NCBI GenBank assembly: GCA_002435785.1
Contig: DIUC01000006.1
Coordinates: 1 to 23,441, forward strand
From: Saprospiraceae bacterium UBA6168
GTDB taxonomy: Bacteria; Bacteroidota; Bacteroidia; Chitinophagales; Saprospiraceae
Direction: 5' to 3'
DNA: 23,441 bases
Within the stretch, counting starts at the first letter, position 1, and each line of letters begins with the position of its first letter. The translations under genes were made by a program, and so were the position numbers. Below the pieces are notes generated by a model, which was given only the letters and a program-made list of their open reading frames with translations, was not told where the DNA came from and did no database searches. Shown one piece after another: positions 1 through 7,991 of this stretch.

Positions 1-69
1 TGGCCGATTCATGCAACAACGCCATTCATAGTCATTGTGTTTTATCTTAATCTTTATGAAACTTATAGT

Positions 70-153
70 CTGAATCACGGATTGGACGGATTGAAGGATT
101 GCACGGATGCCACGTTCAGCGAAATCCTTGAATCCCTCCAATCCGTGATTCAG
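70..153. repeat. Intergenic inverted repeat built from GGATTG-type words
   Basis: The arms at 70-85 and 138-153 are perfectly complementary over 16 nt. Pairing continues inward with 13 of 15 matches to 100 and 123, leaving a loop of about 22 nt. Each arm is itself a run of the word GGATTG repeated every 8-9 nt. The repeat lies 71 nt beyond the NACHT stop codon, where it could fold in that gene's 3' transcript end, but no T-tract follows, so it is not a standard intrinsic terminator. The same word reappears in the hairpin at 17431-17521. Nothing else is recognisable in positions 1-223. Confidence 0.8.
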
Positions 154-223
154 ACGCATTCCACACCTCCACCCCCTGCTTCAATATCTCCAAATGTTCC
201 GCATTCGCCATACCGCTTTATTT

Positions 224-3200
224 TTAAAGGTTAAAAACATTTTCCCGATTTGTTTCATCATCTAGTTTTCCTCGCTCCTCTATTTCATATCCTTCCCAAC
301 TTTCTTTATCGGTTTCTTTAAACAACTGCTTTTTAGGATTTACTCTAAATCTTCTTTGTAAATCTTCAGCACCTTCTACTCCATTATTTGACAAACTTGC
401 TAGCCAATCAATTGACTCTACTCTGGCATATGCTATGTTGATGTTTTTTAGATTTGTTCTTTTAAAAATTGTATTTTTGAGAATAGCATTTTCAAAACTA
501 GCATTCTCAAAATTTGAACCTTCAATTTTAGTATTTGTAATATCGACTCCATCCATTATAGCATACTCAAAAACTGAATTTAATATTTGAGCATTCATAA
601 TTTCAGCATTTGTAAGGTCAGCTCGCCAAAAATTGGCATCTGCTATATAAGCTTGTACAAGGCTAGCTTCAGAAAGATTTGCAAGTGCAAAGTTAGTCCC
701 CTCTAAAACGGCAATATCAAGCTCAGCATGTTCAAGGTGGGCAAATGCCAAATTTGCATAACTTAGATTTGATAGTGCTAGTTCAATTCTATCAAGGTTT
801 GCACCAAGTAGATTTATATTATTACATTGAATGCCCAGCAAATCTTCTACAAATAGTGAAATAAAACAACAATTTAATCCCATCTCCATTCTCTCTCCTG
901 CTATTAAGCGGAGATAACGTGTAAATTCATCTTCATTGACACCGATAGCCCTTCTCTGGCGCTCCATTAAATTATTACCTTGTTCAATGATTAAAGATTT
1001 GCGAATCCAAATAGTAACATCTATTTCTTTAGCCGACAAATTAGCTTGTATCTTTGTTTTCATGTCCATCATCCTTGCCAAAAAATCAACTTTTGCTAAC
1101 TCAACTTCTTCTTTACTTTTATTATAGGTAGGAAAGTCAATATCCAATACCCCTTTAACATCCCAGTAAAACTCAAGTGTCTCACTAAATTTTTCATTAT
1201 CCAATTTCCTTTTTAATAACTCTTCCCAGTCCATCCCCATGATCTGATCCACCTCCACCTCATGCAAACACAAACTCCCAAAAATCAACCAATAGGTATG
1301 AAAACCATTCAAAACCAACTGCTCCGGTTTGAAACGGATTTCATCGGCTAGGACATTGGCTTGGTAGCTAAAAATAAACCCATCCTCTAATAGGCCGGAG
1401 AAGTAGATGCCCATTTGCTCGGCTAGTTCCCGGTGTTGCGCCGTCTTGTTGGCGATGATTTCCTTCATGTACTCCATCGTCTCGCTGGTATGCCGGATGG
1501 TGGCGTAGGTTTCCTGCATTTGTTTTTGCACTTCCTCCAAAGAACGGGTCTTAATTTTGCCCCTTCTGTTGTCCGTTTCCAAGAAAAAATCAAGGGTGTT
1601 CTGCCAGATATGCTCGCAGGCAAGGTATTCATAGAGCGATTTATGCATGAACTCTATCACATAATTGTATTCCTTGTCCGCTTCTGGTTGGTCGCCGGGC
1701 TGCTTCTGTGATTCTTGGAGGTAGAAGGAAGTAAGGATGTCCTTTAGCACCTGCTTCATGCTTTGTCCATCTTCGGTCGTTCGGAGAAAGTTCTTGGCAA
1801 ACTGCTTTGTTTCCTTGTATTCGGCCATCTGTGATTTGCGCAGATAGCCTTTCTTGCCCTGAAAGGTCTTAAAGGCAAGGAAGGCAAGGTATTCCCGCAA
1901 ATCCTCCTTGGTAAAAACAGAATCATCCTGTAGGTATTTTTTCAGGCGCTTGTTGTTGTCCCATTTGCGTTGCAGCACTTGGTCGAAAAGCTGGTCGTCG
2001 ATGGTCGCCCTTGAAGCGGTTGCCTCCAAAGGCACTTTGGCCATTAGCACCATTTGCAACATGATAGGTAATTCTATCAGTTCCTTGATATGTTGTTGGC
2101 TTTCATCTTGGTTGATGTGCTCAATTTGTTCTTCCGTGAGCGTACACCCGTCCTCCTGCCATTTGGCTGTGAAGTTTTGAACGAGGGTCTTTTGCTGTTC
2201 CTCGCTCAATACATCCAAACTGAACACCAAGCATTCTTCTTGGTGCAGTTTGTTGGTCTCCATGTAGTTGAACCGGGAGGTCACTATTATATATAGGTGT
2301 TCGTTCCGCTCTACCAGTTTTTTGCAATTGCGAAGGAAACGCACCACCTCCTCGTCAGTGGGGCTTTGGGCCATGTAGAATTCATCAAGGCCATCCAGGA
2401 AGAGCAAATTGGGCTGGCCGTGCTTTTTGTCCACCCAATCTGTAAAGCCGATGGCTTCGTTATCTGGCAAGAGCTTGGCAAACTGTTCGATGTCGGCATC
2501 CAAAATCGTTTTGTCGGCATCCTGCAAGCGCAGGAAGAAGGCATTGCCGTTGAAATTGGGGTCTTTTAGCAAATCATGGATACTACGGTAACAAAACGAG
2601 GACTTGCCATGCCCTGGCTGGCCAAGCAGCACCATCAATTTTCCCTCTTCCAACTTTGAATTTATTTCGTTGCTAGGCTTTTTTGGAATGAAATGCTGCA
2701 ATAGGTAATCGTGGATATTACCAAGGGAGTCAATTTTATAAAAATGTTCTTGTGGCTGCCATTCTGGGTCTTCTCTCATTTCCTTCAGCCGCTCTTTGCC
2801 TATTGCTTTTTCAAAGACCAAAAAGCCCGGCTCGATATAGATGTCGGACAGCGCCACCAGTTTTTCGCCAAGGGCGGGTTGGTGGTATTTCTTTTTTAGT
2901 TCTGCCTTGTATTTTTTCCGGGCAAGCATTTGCTGTGCCTGTTCATTGAAGTCATTTTTGCACCAATCCAAAAGATTTTGAAAGTCGCTTTTTTTGGCAT
3001 TGAGCAACATGCTGAACTCGTAGGCGAAATAATCGGGGAAATCGCTGGCAAAGTCGGCGGCTTGGGCTGCTGCCATCTGGAAGCTATACATCAGCCATTG
3101 CTGGTAGGCAGGCTTGAAGTCGGCCAATAAGGGCATGGCAGCGGGGTTGCTAAGGTGGTTGCAGTCGAAGTTGTATTCCTTTTCGTTTAGTTTTGCAAAG

Positions 3201-3520
3201 ACTTCGTAGCGGATTTTTGTTTTCAGAAAGACATCGTTATCATCCTCATCGGGTTCAATATCATCCAAGCGCTGGCCTAATTGGTATTCTATCGCTTTCA
3301 TCAGGCTCAAGGAAACGAGGTTGAAAGCTTGTTGGTGCTTATCGGTGGTAAAGGAGATTGCCTTGGCCCATTCTGCGAACGTGGCTTCCGAGGGCTTCTT
3401 TTTGAGCCAATCTGCATACGAGCGGATAAGGGAAGCTACCACGCCATCCGTTTTGAATTTGAGCTTTAGCCCTGTTTGCTGAATAGCAATGTCCTTTGGA
3501 TTTTTCAATTCCTTTGCCAT
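224..3520 (-). CDS. NACHT-domain STAND NTPase with C-terminal pentapeptide repeats
   Basis: This 1098-residue protein has a P-loop GQPGHGKSS (about 300-308), a NACHT-type Walker B LLFLDGLDEF (about 372-381) and a sensor-like TSR (414-416). An H-x-x-x-x-EYLA segment (about 626-634) is typical of the helical region after a NACHT module. Residues 1-270 are mostly helical and match no effector I recognise. Residues about 902-1035 are pentapeptide repeats of the A(N/D)LxxA kind, with ANL, TNF, ANF and SNF steps, which should fold as a right-handed beta-helix. Bacterial NACHT proteins of this kind include anti-phage sensors, so a defence role is likely but inferred. The part encoding residues beyond about 765 is far more AT-rich than the rest. 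The ATG at 3520 is chosen because the N-terminus is well formed; the upstream stretch is A-rich with no Shine-Dalgarno. No partner gene is visible; the downstream side is cut by the window edge. Confidence 0.9.
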   Translation of the reverse strand: MAKELKNPKDIAIQQTGLKLKFKTDGVVASLIRSYADWLKKKPSEATFAEWAKAISFTTDKHQQAFNLVSLSLMKAIEYQLGQRLDDIEPDEDDNDVFLKTKIRYEVFAKLNEKEYNFDCNHLSNPAAMPLLADFKPAYQQWLMYSFQMAAAQAADFASDFPDYFAYEFSMLLNAKKSDFQNLLDWCKNDFNEQAQQMLARKKYKAELKKKYHQPALGEKLVALSDIYIEPGFLVFEKAIGKERLKEMREDPEWQPQEHFYKIDSLGNIHDYLLQHFIPKKPSNEINSKLEEGKLMVLLGQPGHGKSSFCYRSIHDLLKDPNFNGNAFFLRLQDADKTILDADIEQFAKLLPDNEAIGFTDWVDKKHGQPNLLFLDGLDEFYMAQSPTDEEVVRFLRNCKKLVERNEHLYIIVTSRFNYMETNKLHQEECLVFSLDVLSEEQQKTLVQNFTAKWQEDGCTLTEEQIEHINQDESQQHIKELIELPIMLQMVLMAKVPLEATASRATIDDQLFDQVLQRKWDNNKRLKKYLQDDSVFTKEDLREYLAFLAFKTFQGKKGYLRKSQMAEYKETKQFAKNFLRTTEDGQSMKQVLKDILTSFYLQESQKQPGDQPEADKEYNYVIEFMHKSLYEYLACEHIWQNTLDFFLETDNRRGKIKTRSLEEVQKQMQETYATIRHTSETMEYMKEIIANKTAQHRELAEQMGIYFSGLLEDGFIFSYQANVLADEIRFKPEQLVLNGFHTYWLIFGSLCLHEVEVDQIMGMDWEELLKRKLDNEKFSETLEFYWDVKGVLDIDFPTYNKSKEEVELAKVDFLARMMDMKTKIQANLSAKEIDVTIWIRKSLIIEQGNNLMERQRRAIGVNEDEFTRYLRLIAGERMEMGLNCCFISLFVEDLLGIQCNNINLLGANLDRIELALSNLSYANLAFAHLEHAELDIAVLEGTNFALANLSEASLVQAYIADANFWRADLTNAEIMNAQILNSVFEYAIMDGVDITNTKIEGSNFENASFENAILKNTIFKRTNLKNINIAYARVESIDWLASLSNNGVEGAEDLQRRFRVNPKKQLFKETDKESWEGYEIEERGKLDDETNRENVFNL

Positions 3521-3704
3521 GTCTTTTTTAGGTTACTGGATGTGCTGGATAAGATGGATAGCTGAAACGATAGGTTGAACCCCTTGTGAGGCAAAGCACT
3601 CGCCCTTGGCCCTTTCGGTAAAAGCAAGGCTGCAGTAATTGGCGAGAATGGCATTGAATGGGTTTCGGTTCATTACAGTTCTTATTAAAATTTGGCTTTC
3701 CCCG

Positions 3705-3735
3705 CAAATCTACCCCAACCTTTCGTAATTCCAAG
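3705..3735 (-). promoter_or_regulatory. Candidate promoter for the NACHT gene
   Basis: Read on the minus strand, TAGATTTG (3705-3712) fits the Bacteroidota -7 consensus TAnnTTTG. CTTG (3732-3735) lies 19 nt upstream and matches the TTTG -33 box with one mismatch. It would give a leader of roughly 180 nt before the ATG at 3520. Confidence 0.4.
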
Positions 3736-3826
3736 CCCCCTCCTACCCTTTTGCCTACCTTTTCCGCAGAAAAAATGGCCAATTTCTTGGCACATGAAAA
3801 AAAATTGTGATTTTTTGAAAAGATGC

Positions 3827-3858
3827 TTTGACGATAAAAAACTTTGCTTTTATATTTG
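3827..3858 (+). promoter_or_regulatory. Candidate promoter without an adjacent gene
   Basis: TTTG (3827-3830) and TATATTTG (3851-3858) are separated by 20 nt, a full match to the Bacteroidota promoter consensus. The next plausible start codon on this strand is 720 nt away at 4581. It would therefore make a long leader or a non-coding RNA, or it is a chance match. Confidence 0.4.
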
Positions 3859-4079
3859 CCTGACCTTCATCAGAAACAGTGCAGCAAAGCAGGGTAGCGA
3901 AGGCAGATTACTACAAACAATTAGGGGAAAACTTACCAAAATAGCGATAAAGGCCCTGCCATGGGCTTCATTCACCCTCAACACTAACCTAAACCTTTGA
4001 AAAACAGCTAGTTACAGTTTCAACTCAAACAATTTTTACCAGCATCAGCCAGTGTTCAGCTACCAAAAGCTAAGCAAAT

Positions 4080-4331
4080 TCTATTTCTAAGCGACCGAAA
4101 TCTATTTCTAGGCGACCGAACTCAATATCTAAACGCCTAAATTCGATTGCGAAACGAATAAGATTTTGCACTAAGCGAGCGGCCTCCATGTCGAAAGAAC
4201 GTTAGGCTATGGCTATAGAACCAACCTGGTTATCTAAACGACTGGCAACGATGTCGGTGCAAGCATAATGAAAAGCGGAACGGCCTCGCTTTATTTCCAA
4301 CCGAAGGAAATCTATTTCGAAGTGTTTCGCA
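4080..4331. repeat. Degenerate 21-nt tandem repeat, about 12 units
   Basis: Units step in exact 21-nt register from 4080. Units 1 and 2 (4080-4100, 4101-4121) differ at only two positions. Unit 3 (4122-4142), unit 8 (4227-4247) and units 11-12 (4290-4331) are recognisable but diverged. Because 21 is a multiple of 3, both strands encode heptads. The minus strand gives FGRLEID, FGRLEIE and FRRLDIE units in a 39-codon frame from an ATG at 4187-4189 to a TAG at 4070-4072. The same frame is open upstream to 4408 apart from one TAA at 4202-4204. The plus strand gives basic SISKRPK-like heptads up to a TAG at 4203-4205. It could be a decayed heptad-repeat gene or a non-coding repeat. I do not call a CDS. 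Confidence 0.7.
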
Positions 4332-4435
4332 GAAGGTTTTGCTTGGCTATATAATGGCTTTATGGGCCATTGTAAGCCCCATTGTCGGCTGGTAAATATC
4401 CAATTACGCTAAGCAATTTGGAATATGAAATTGGC

Positions 4436-4502
4436 AATCGGCCTTTGGCCTTTGGCCAATGAGTATATATTATATGCTATAGGCAATAGGCCAATGGCTA
4501 TA
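4436..4502. repeat. Low-complexity GGCCAATG word repeats
   Basis: TTTGGCC occurs twice in tandem. The words GGCCAATGAGTATA (4454-4467) and GGCCAATGGCTATA (4489-4502) are imperfect direct repeats around an AT-rich core. The stretch lies about 80 nt upstream of the start at 4581. Its function is unknown; it resembles the other word-built intergenic elements but forms no clean hairpin. Confidence 0.5.
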
Positions 4503-4580
4503 GTTTTTATATGCACCGCAAGCTGCTACAGGTGACTCGTGTTAAACCTTATTTTCTCACTATTTAAACTCATTTAATTC

Positions 4581-5531
4581 ATGAAGCCACTTTTCAACTG
4601 TTCACAAGCCGATTTTATCCTCGTGGTGAACACGGGCCTCAACTCCTTTCTTGAACATCAGCCCTTGTTTCCGCCCCGCAGCCCCAAATTTACATTGGCC
4701 TGGGAAACCACCATGCGCACCGACATAGATGCTGCGGAGGCCATGCCCACCGAAGCGGAACGGGATGCCGAATCACAGTTATTGGCAGACGACTTAGACA
4801 ACAAGGCAGATTTGGGCCGCAATTACTACCAACGACTAAAGGGCCATATCACCAATTCCTTTCCCGCCAACCTGGTGGACATCAAGCTAAAGGCCGCTGG
4901 CCAAGGGCTTTACGAGAAAGCGAACAATTGGCCTTCCCTGATGACGATGCTGGGCATGGCCCAAAGGTTTATTGCTGCCAACCTGGCCGCACTCCTCGCC
5001 AACGACGAGATGCCCCCGACTTTTCCAACGGAATTTGATACTGTCATCGCTGATTTTAGGGCAAGCCTTGCCACCTATCAGGATTTTAGGGAGGTCATCA
5101 TGGTGGAGAGCCAGGACCGCATTGCCGCACTGAACAGCGTGCACAAACGCTTCATGCCCATGATGAAAATTGGACAAGATATCTTTAAGGACAACCCCGC
5201 CGTGTACACCCAGTTCGTCTTCGCCGATGTGCTGGCAAGGGTGGGCGGCCACGGCCAGGCAGGCTTTGATGGCAAGGTGATAGATAGTGTGACGAACCTG
5301 CCAATACCTGGTGCGCTTATAAAACTTTTTCTTCCCGATAATCCAGAGACGGAATATACCACCATGACGAATGGGGACGGCGATTATATCGTGAACTGTC
5401 CATCTGGCACTTATACCGTCACGGTCGGCAAGCCCGGCTATAATAGCCATACAATGGAAGGTATGGTGGTGGAGGTAGGTACGGTGAGCAGGCTAAATGT
5501 GAAGTTGTCACCAATGGTGGAAGGGGTATAA
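4581..5531 (+). CDS. Carboxypeptidase-regulatory-like domain protein
   Basis: This 316-residue protein has two parts. Residues 1-225 are largely helical with no family I recognise. Residues about 227-312 form a carboxypeptidase-regulatory-like (transthyretin-type) beta-sandwich, shown by GKVIDSVTNLPIPGALIKL followed by the NGDGDYIV and SGTYTVTVGKPGY strands. Such domains are usually extracellular in Bacteroidota, yet no signal peptide, lipobox or membrane helix is visible at this N-terminus. An alternative start at the internal Met45 would not create a signal peptide either. The gene stands alone, convergent with pgk, whose terminator hairpin begins 20 nt after the stop codon. Its function is unknown. 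Confidence 0.8.
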   Translation: MKPLFNCSQADFILVVNTGLNSFLEHQPLFPPRSPKFTLAWETTMRTDIDAAEAMPTEAERDAESQLLADDLDNKADLGRNYYQRLKGHITNSFPANLVDIKLKAAGQGLYEKANNWPSLMTMLGMAQRFIAANLAALLANDEMPPTFPTEFDTVIADFRASLATYQDFREVIMVESQDRIAALNSVHKRFMPMMKIGQDIFKDNPAVYTQFVFADVLARVGGHGQAGFDGKVIDSVTNLPIPGALIKLFLPDNPETEYTTMTNGDGDYIVNCPSGTYTVTVGKPGYNSHTMEGMVVEVGTVSRLNVKLSPMVEGV

Positions 5532-5539
5532 TGTGGGGC

Positions 5540-5583
5540 AAAAAGAAAAAAGGGTTACTAAACCTTAATGGTTTAGTAACCCT
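5540..5583 (-). terminator. Intrinsic terminator of pgk
   Basis: A perfect 14-bp stem (5551-5564 with 5570-5583) and a 5-nt loop are followed, on the minus strand, by a T-rich tract (complement of 5540-5550). It lies 45 nt past the pgk stop codon. On the plus strand no T-tract follows, so it should act mainly in the pgk direction. Confidence 0.9.
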
Positions 5584-5627
5584 TGGTAGTGGAGGGCGGA
5601 ATTAATTCCGCTCTCCATATTTCATCA

Positions 5628-6833
5628 TTAATCATTAATCGCTTTAATCCCCGGCAATTCCTTCCCTTCCAGCATTTCCAGCATGGCGCCGCCGCCCGTG
5701 CTCACGAAGCTCACCTCGTCGGCGAGGCCCAATTGGTTCACGGCGGCCACGCTATCGCCCCCCCCCACCAAAGAGAAAGCACCGTTCTTGGTAGCTTCCG
5801 CCACGGCAAGTGCAATGGCTTTGGTGCCGTTGGCAAAGTTTGGCATCTCAAAAACGCCCATCGGGCCGTTCCAGATGATGGTCTTGGAGTTGGCGATCAC
5901 CTCCTTGAAGGCGGTGCGGGCCTCCTCGCCGATGTCAAGCCCCATCCAACCATCGGGGATGGTGTTGCTTGCTACGTTTTGGAAATTGGCCTCCGCATCA
6001 AACTTATCGGCTGCGATGCTGTCCGATGGCAGGTAAATGCGCACCCCTTTTGCGGCAGCCTTTGCCAGTAGGTCAATGGCCACGGGCACTTTGTCCTCTT
6101 CCACCAGCGAGTTGCCGACGCTGCCGCCCTGCGCCTTCACGAAGGTATAGGCCATGCCCCCCCCGATGATGATATTGTCCACGAGGTCGAGGAAGCGCTC
6201 CAGCAAAACGATTTTGTCGCTCACCTTGGCACCGCCAGTGATGGCGGTGAACGGGCGCTCCGGGTTGTTCAGCACCTTGTCGGCATGCTTGATTTCGCTT
6301 TCCATCAAGAACCCGAACGTGCGGTTTTCCTTCGGGAAAAACTGCGCCATGACAGTCGTGCTGGCGTGCGCACGGTGGGCCGTGCCGAAGGCGTCGTTCA
6401 CATAGATGTCGCCGAGGGCCGCCAACTGTTTGGAGAAGTCGAGGTCGCCCTTTTCCTCCACCTTTTGGAATCGGGTGTTTTCCAGCAGCAGCACCTCGCC
6501 GGGTTGGAGGTCAGCAGCCATTTTGGTGGCAGTCGCTCCCACGGTCTCCGGGCAGAACTTCACGGTGGTGCCCAGCATTTCGGCCAAGTGTTTCGTGAGG
6601 TGGTTGAGGGTAAACTTTTCGACGTTCACCGTGCCGTCCTCCTTGAGCTTGTCTAACGGCCTACCGAGGTGCGACATCAGCACGACGCTCCCGCCCCCGT
6701 CCAGCACATGCTTGATGGTGGGCAATGCTTCCCGCATCCGGGTGTCATCGGTGATGTTGTACTGCTTGTCGAGCGGCACGTTGAAGTCCACCCGCATGAT
6801 GGCTTTTTTGTCTTTGAAATTGATGTCTTTCAT
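5628..6833 (-). CDS. pgk: Phosphoglycerate kinase
   Basis: It transfers phosphate from 1,3-bisphosphoglycerate to ADP in the cytosolic lower arm of glycolysis, and runs in reverse in gluconeogenesis. At 401 residues it has the usual bacterial length. Visible motifs are RVDFNVPL (14-21), SHLGRP (54-59), LENTRF (117-122), GGAKVSDK (200-207), the hinge segment WNGPMGVFE (321-329), and the nucleotide-site glycines GGGDS (357-361) and STGGGA (378-383). The ATG at 6833 gives the canonical N-terminus; no Shine-Dalgarno precedes it. It lies downstream of gap in the same direction, separated by 156 nt containing the gap terminator and a word-built inverted repeat. No TAnnTTTG box was found directly upstream, so it may depend partly on read-through from gap. 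Confidence 0.98.
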   Translation of the reverse strand: MKDINFKDKKAIMRVDFNVPLDKQYNITDDTRMREALPTIKHVLDGGGSVVLMSHLGRPLDKLKEDGTVNVEKFTLNHLTKHLAEMLGTTVKFCPETVGATATKMAADLQPGEVLLLENTRFQKVEEKGDLDFSKQLAALGDIYVNDAFGTAHRAHASTTVMAQFFPKENRTFGFLMESEIKHADKVLNNPERPFTAITGGAKVSDKIVLLERFLDLVDNIIIGGGMAYTFVKAQGGSVGNSLVEEDKVPVAIDLLAKAAAKGVRIYLPSDSIAADKFDAEANFQNVASNTIPDGWMGLDIGEEARTAFKEVIANSKTIIWNGPMGVFEMPNFANGTKAIALAVAEATKNGAFSLVGGGDSVAAVNQLGLADEVSFVSTGGGAMLEMLEGKELPGIKAIND

Positions 6834-6842
6834 GTTGGGAAT

Positions 6843-6914
6843 TCATTGGTCATTCGTCATTTGTCATTGGTCATTGAGCCTTACCCAATGACTAATGACC
6901 AATGACTACAATGA
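6843..6914. repeat. Inverted repeat of TTGGTCA-like heptanucleotides
   Basis: The left arm (about 6846-6876) is a 7-nt tandem series of TTGGTCA, TTCGTCA and TTTGTCA words. The right arm (6886-6914) is the approximate reverse complement. The inner core 6863-6876 pairs with 6886-6899 at 13 of 14 positions around a 9-nt spacer. It sits between gap and pgk, just upstream of the pgk start codon, where it would fold in a pgk leader transcript. Confidence 0.8.
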
Positions 6915-6924
6915 CTGGTTTATC

Positions 6925-6964
6925 AAAAAAAAAGACACTACCACATCAACGAGACCGGGTAGTG
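6925..6964 (-). terminator. Intrinsic terminator of gap
   Basis: On the minus strand GGCACTACC (complement of 6957-6965) and GGTAGTG (complement of 6936-6942) form a 7-bp stem with a 15-nt loop. A nine-T run (complement of 6925-6933) follows after two bases. It begins about 25 nt after the gap stop codon. The stem is modest, so partial read-through into pgk is plausible. Confidence 0.75.
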
Positions 6965-6989
6965 CCTTCCTATCATACTAATTCGAATC

Positions 6990-7991
6990 TTATTGCTGCA
7001 AGCCCACCATTTCAGCCATGTCGGCCAAACGGGCGGAATAGCCAGCTTCGTTGTCGTACCAGCCGACGATACGGCAGGTATTTCCGTTCACTTGGGTCAG
7101 GCCCGCATCATAGACGCAGGAGTGGGTGTTGCGCACGATGTCGCTCGATACGATTTCATCGGTGCAATATTCGAGGATGCCTTTGAGGCTGCCCTTTGCG
7201 GCCTCCTCGAACTTGGCGTTGATTTCCTCCACCGTAGCGGTGTTCTTGATGGTGCAGACCAAGTCCGTCACAGAGCCGGTGGCCACAGGCACCCGCAGGG
7301 AGTGTGCAGCGATTTTGCCCTTGAGGTGCGGCGCTACGAGCACGACCGCTTTGGCAGCACCAGTGCTGGTCGGCACGATATTTTGTGCGGCGGCACGAGC
7401 ACGGCGCAGGTCACGGTGCGGCGCATCCTGGATGTTCTGGTCGGAGGTGTAGGCGTGGATGGTGTTCAGGAAGAACTGCTCCACCCCGAAGGCTTTATCG
7501 AGCACGAGCACCATCGGCACGAGGCAGTTGGTGGTGCAGCTTGCGTTGGAAACGATGAGGTCAGATGCCTTCATGTCCTGGTGGTTGGCACCGATGACGA
7601 AGGTAGGCACGTCGTCGGTCTTTGGAGGGGCAGAAAGCACGACCCGCTTGGCACCGGCTTGGATGTGGAGGCCAGCCTTCTCTTTGTCGAGGAAGATGCC
7701 TGTGCACTCAATCACGACATCCACGCCAAGTTCCTTCCACGGCAACTCTGCGGGGTTCTTGATGGCGCTGCCCACGATTTTTTTGCCATTGAAGTAAAGG
7801 TGGTCGTTGTCGGCGGATACTTCGCCTTCGAACTTGCCCTGCATCGTGTCGTACTTGAAAAGGTGTGCAAGGGTGTGGTTATCGGTCAGGTCATTGATAG
7901 CCACGACCTCCACGCCTTCTTTTTTGAGCAAGTTGCGCATGGTGATGCGGCCAATGCGACCGAAACCGTTGATTGCAATTTTGATTGACAT
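6990..7991 (-). CDS. gap: Glyceraldehyde-3-phosphate dehydrogenase, type I
   Basis: It oxidises and phosphorylates glyceraldehyde-3-phosphate to 1,3-bisphosphoglycerate, the substrate of the neighbouring pgk product. The 333-residue protein has the Rossmann motif NGFGRIGR (8-15). Asp34 after the second strand (INDLTD) suggests preference for NAD over NADP. The catalytic segment SNASCTTNC carries Cys152, the partner His179 lies in TIHAYT, and the C-terminal WYDNEAGYS (311-319) is present. The ATG at 7991 begins the usual IKIAINGFGRIGR N-terminus. A TACCTTTG box lies about 150 nt upstream. The antisense frame covering the gene is a shadow of its codon use. Confidence 0.98.
   Translation of the reverse strand: MSIKIAINGFGRIGRITMRNLLKKEGVEVVAINDLTDNHTLAHLFKYDTMQGKFEGEVSADNDHLYFNGKKIVGSAIKNPAELPWKELGVDVVIECTGIFLDKEKAGLHIQAGAKRVVLSAPPKTDDVPTFVIGANHQDMKASDLIVSNASCTTNCLVPMVLVLDKAFGVEQFFLNTIHAYTSDQNIQDAPHRDLRRARAAAQNIVPTSTGAAKAVVLVAPHLKGKIAAHSLRVPVATGSVTDLVCTIKNTATVEEINAKFEEAAKGSLKGILEYCTDEIVSSDIVRNTHSCVYDAGLTQVNGNTCRIVGWYDNEAGYSARLADMAEMVGLQQ

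Larger units (their letters stand above)
3521..4580. other. Long intergenic region, about 1.06 kb, no convincing gene
   Basis: This gap separates the divergent NACHT gene and the gene starting at 4581. It holds candidate promoters on both strands (3705-3735 minus, 3827-3858 plus), a degenerate 21-nt tandem repeat (4080-4331) and a low-complexity stretch of GGCCAATG-like words (4436-4502). The open frame at 3692-4000 on the plus strand has an unstructured, low-quality translation and resembles no protein family, so I do not call it. No tRNA, rRNA or recognisable structured RNA was seen. Confidence 0.6.

Noticed and set aside
70..153. Intrinsic terminator of the NACHT gene
   Set aside because: The hairpin is long but more than 70 nt past the stop, and lacks a T-tract on the minus strand.
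3692..4000. 102-codon open frame in the NACHT upstream gap
   Set aside because: It overlaps candidate promoters on both strands, has an implausible amino-acid mix, and no homology is recognisable.
4080..4331. CRISPR array
   Set aside because: The units are contiguous 21-nt degenerate tandem copies with no spacers, and no cas gene is present.
6993..7988. Long open frame antisense to gap on the plus strand
   Set aside because: It mirrors the gap gene codon for codon. The gap product has every catalytic motif, while the antisense translation has no recognisable domain.
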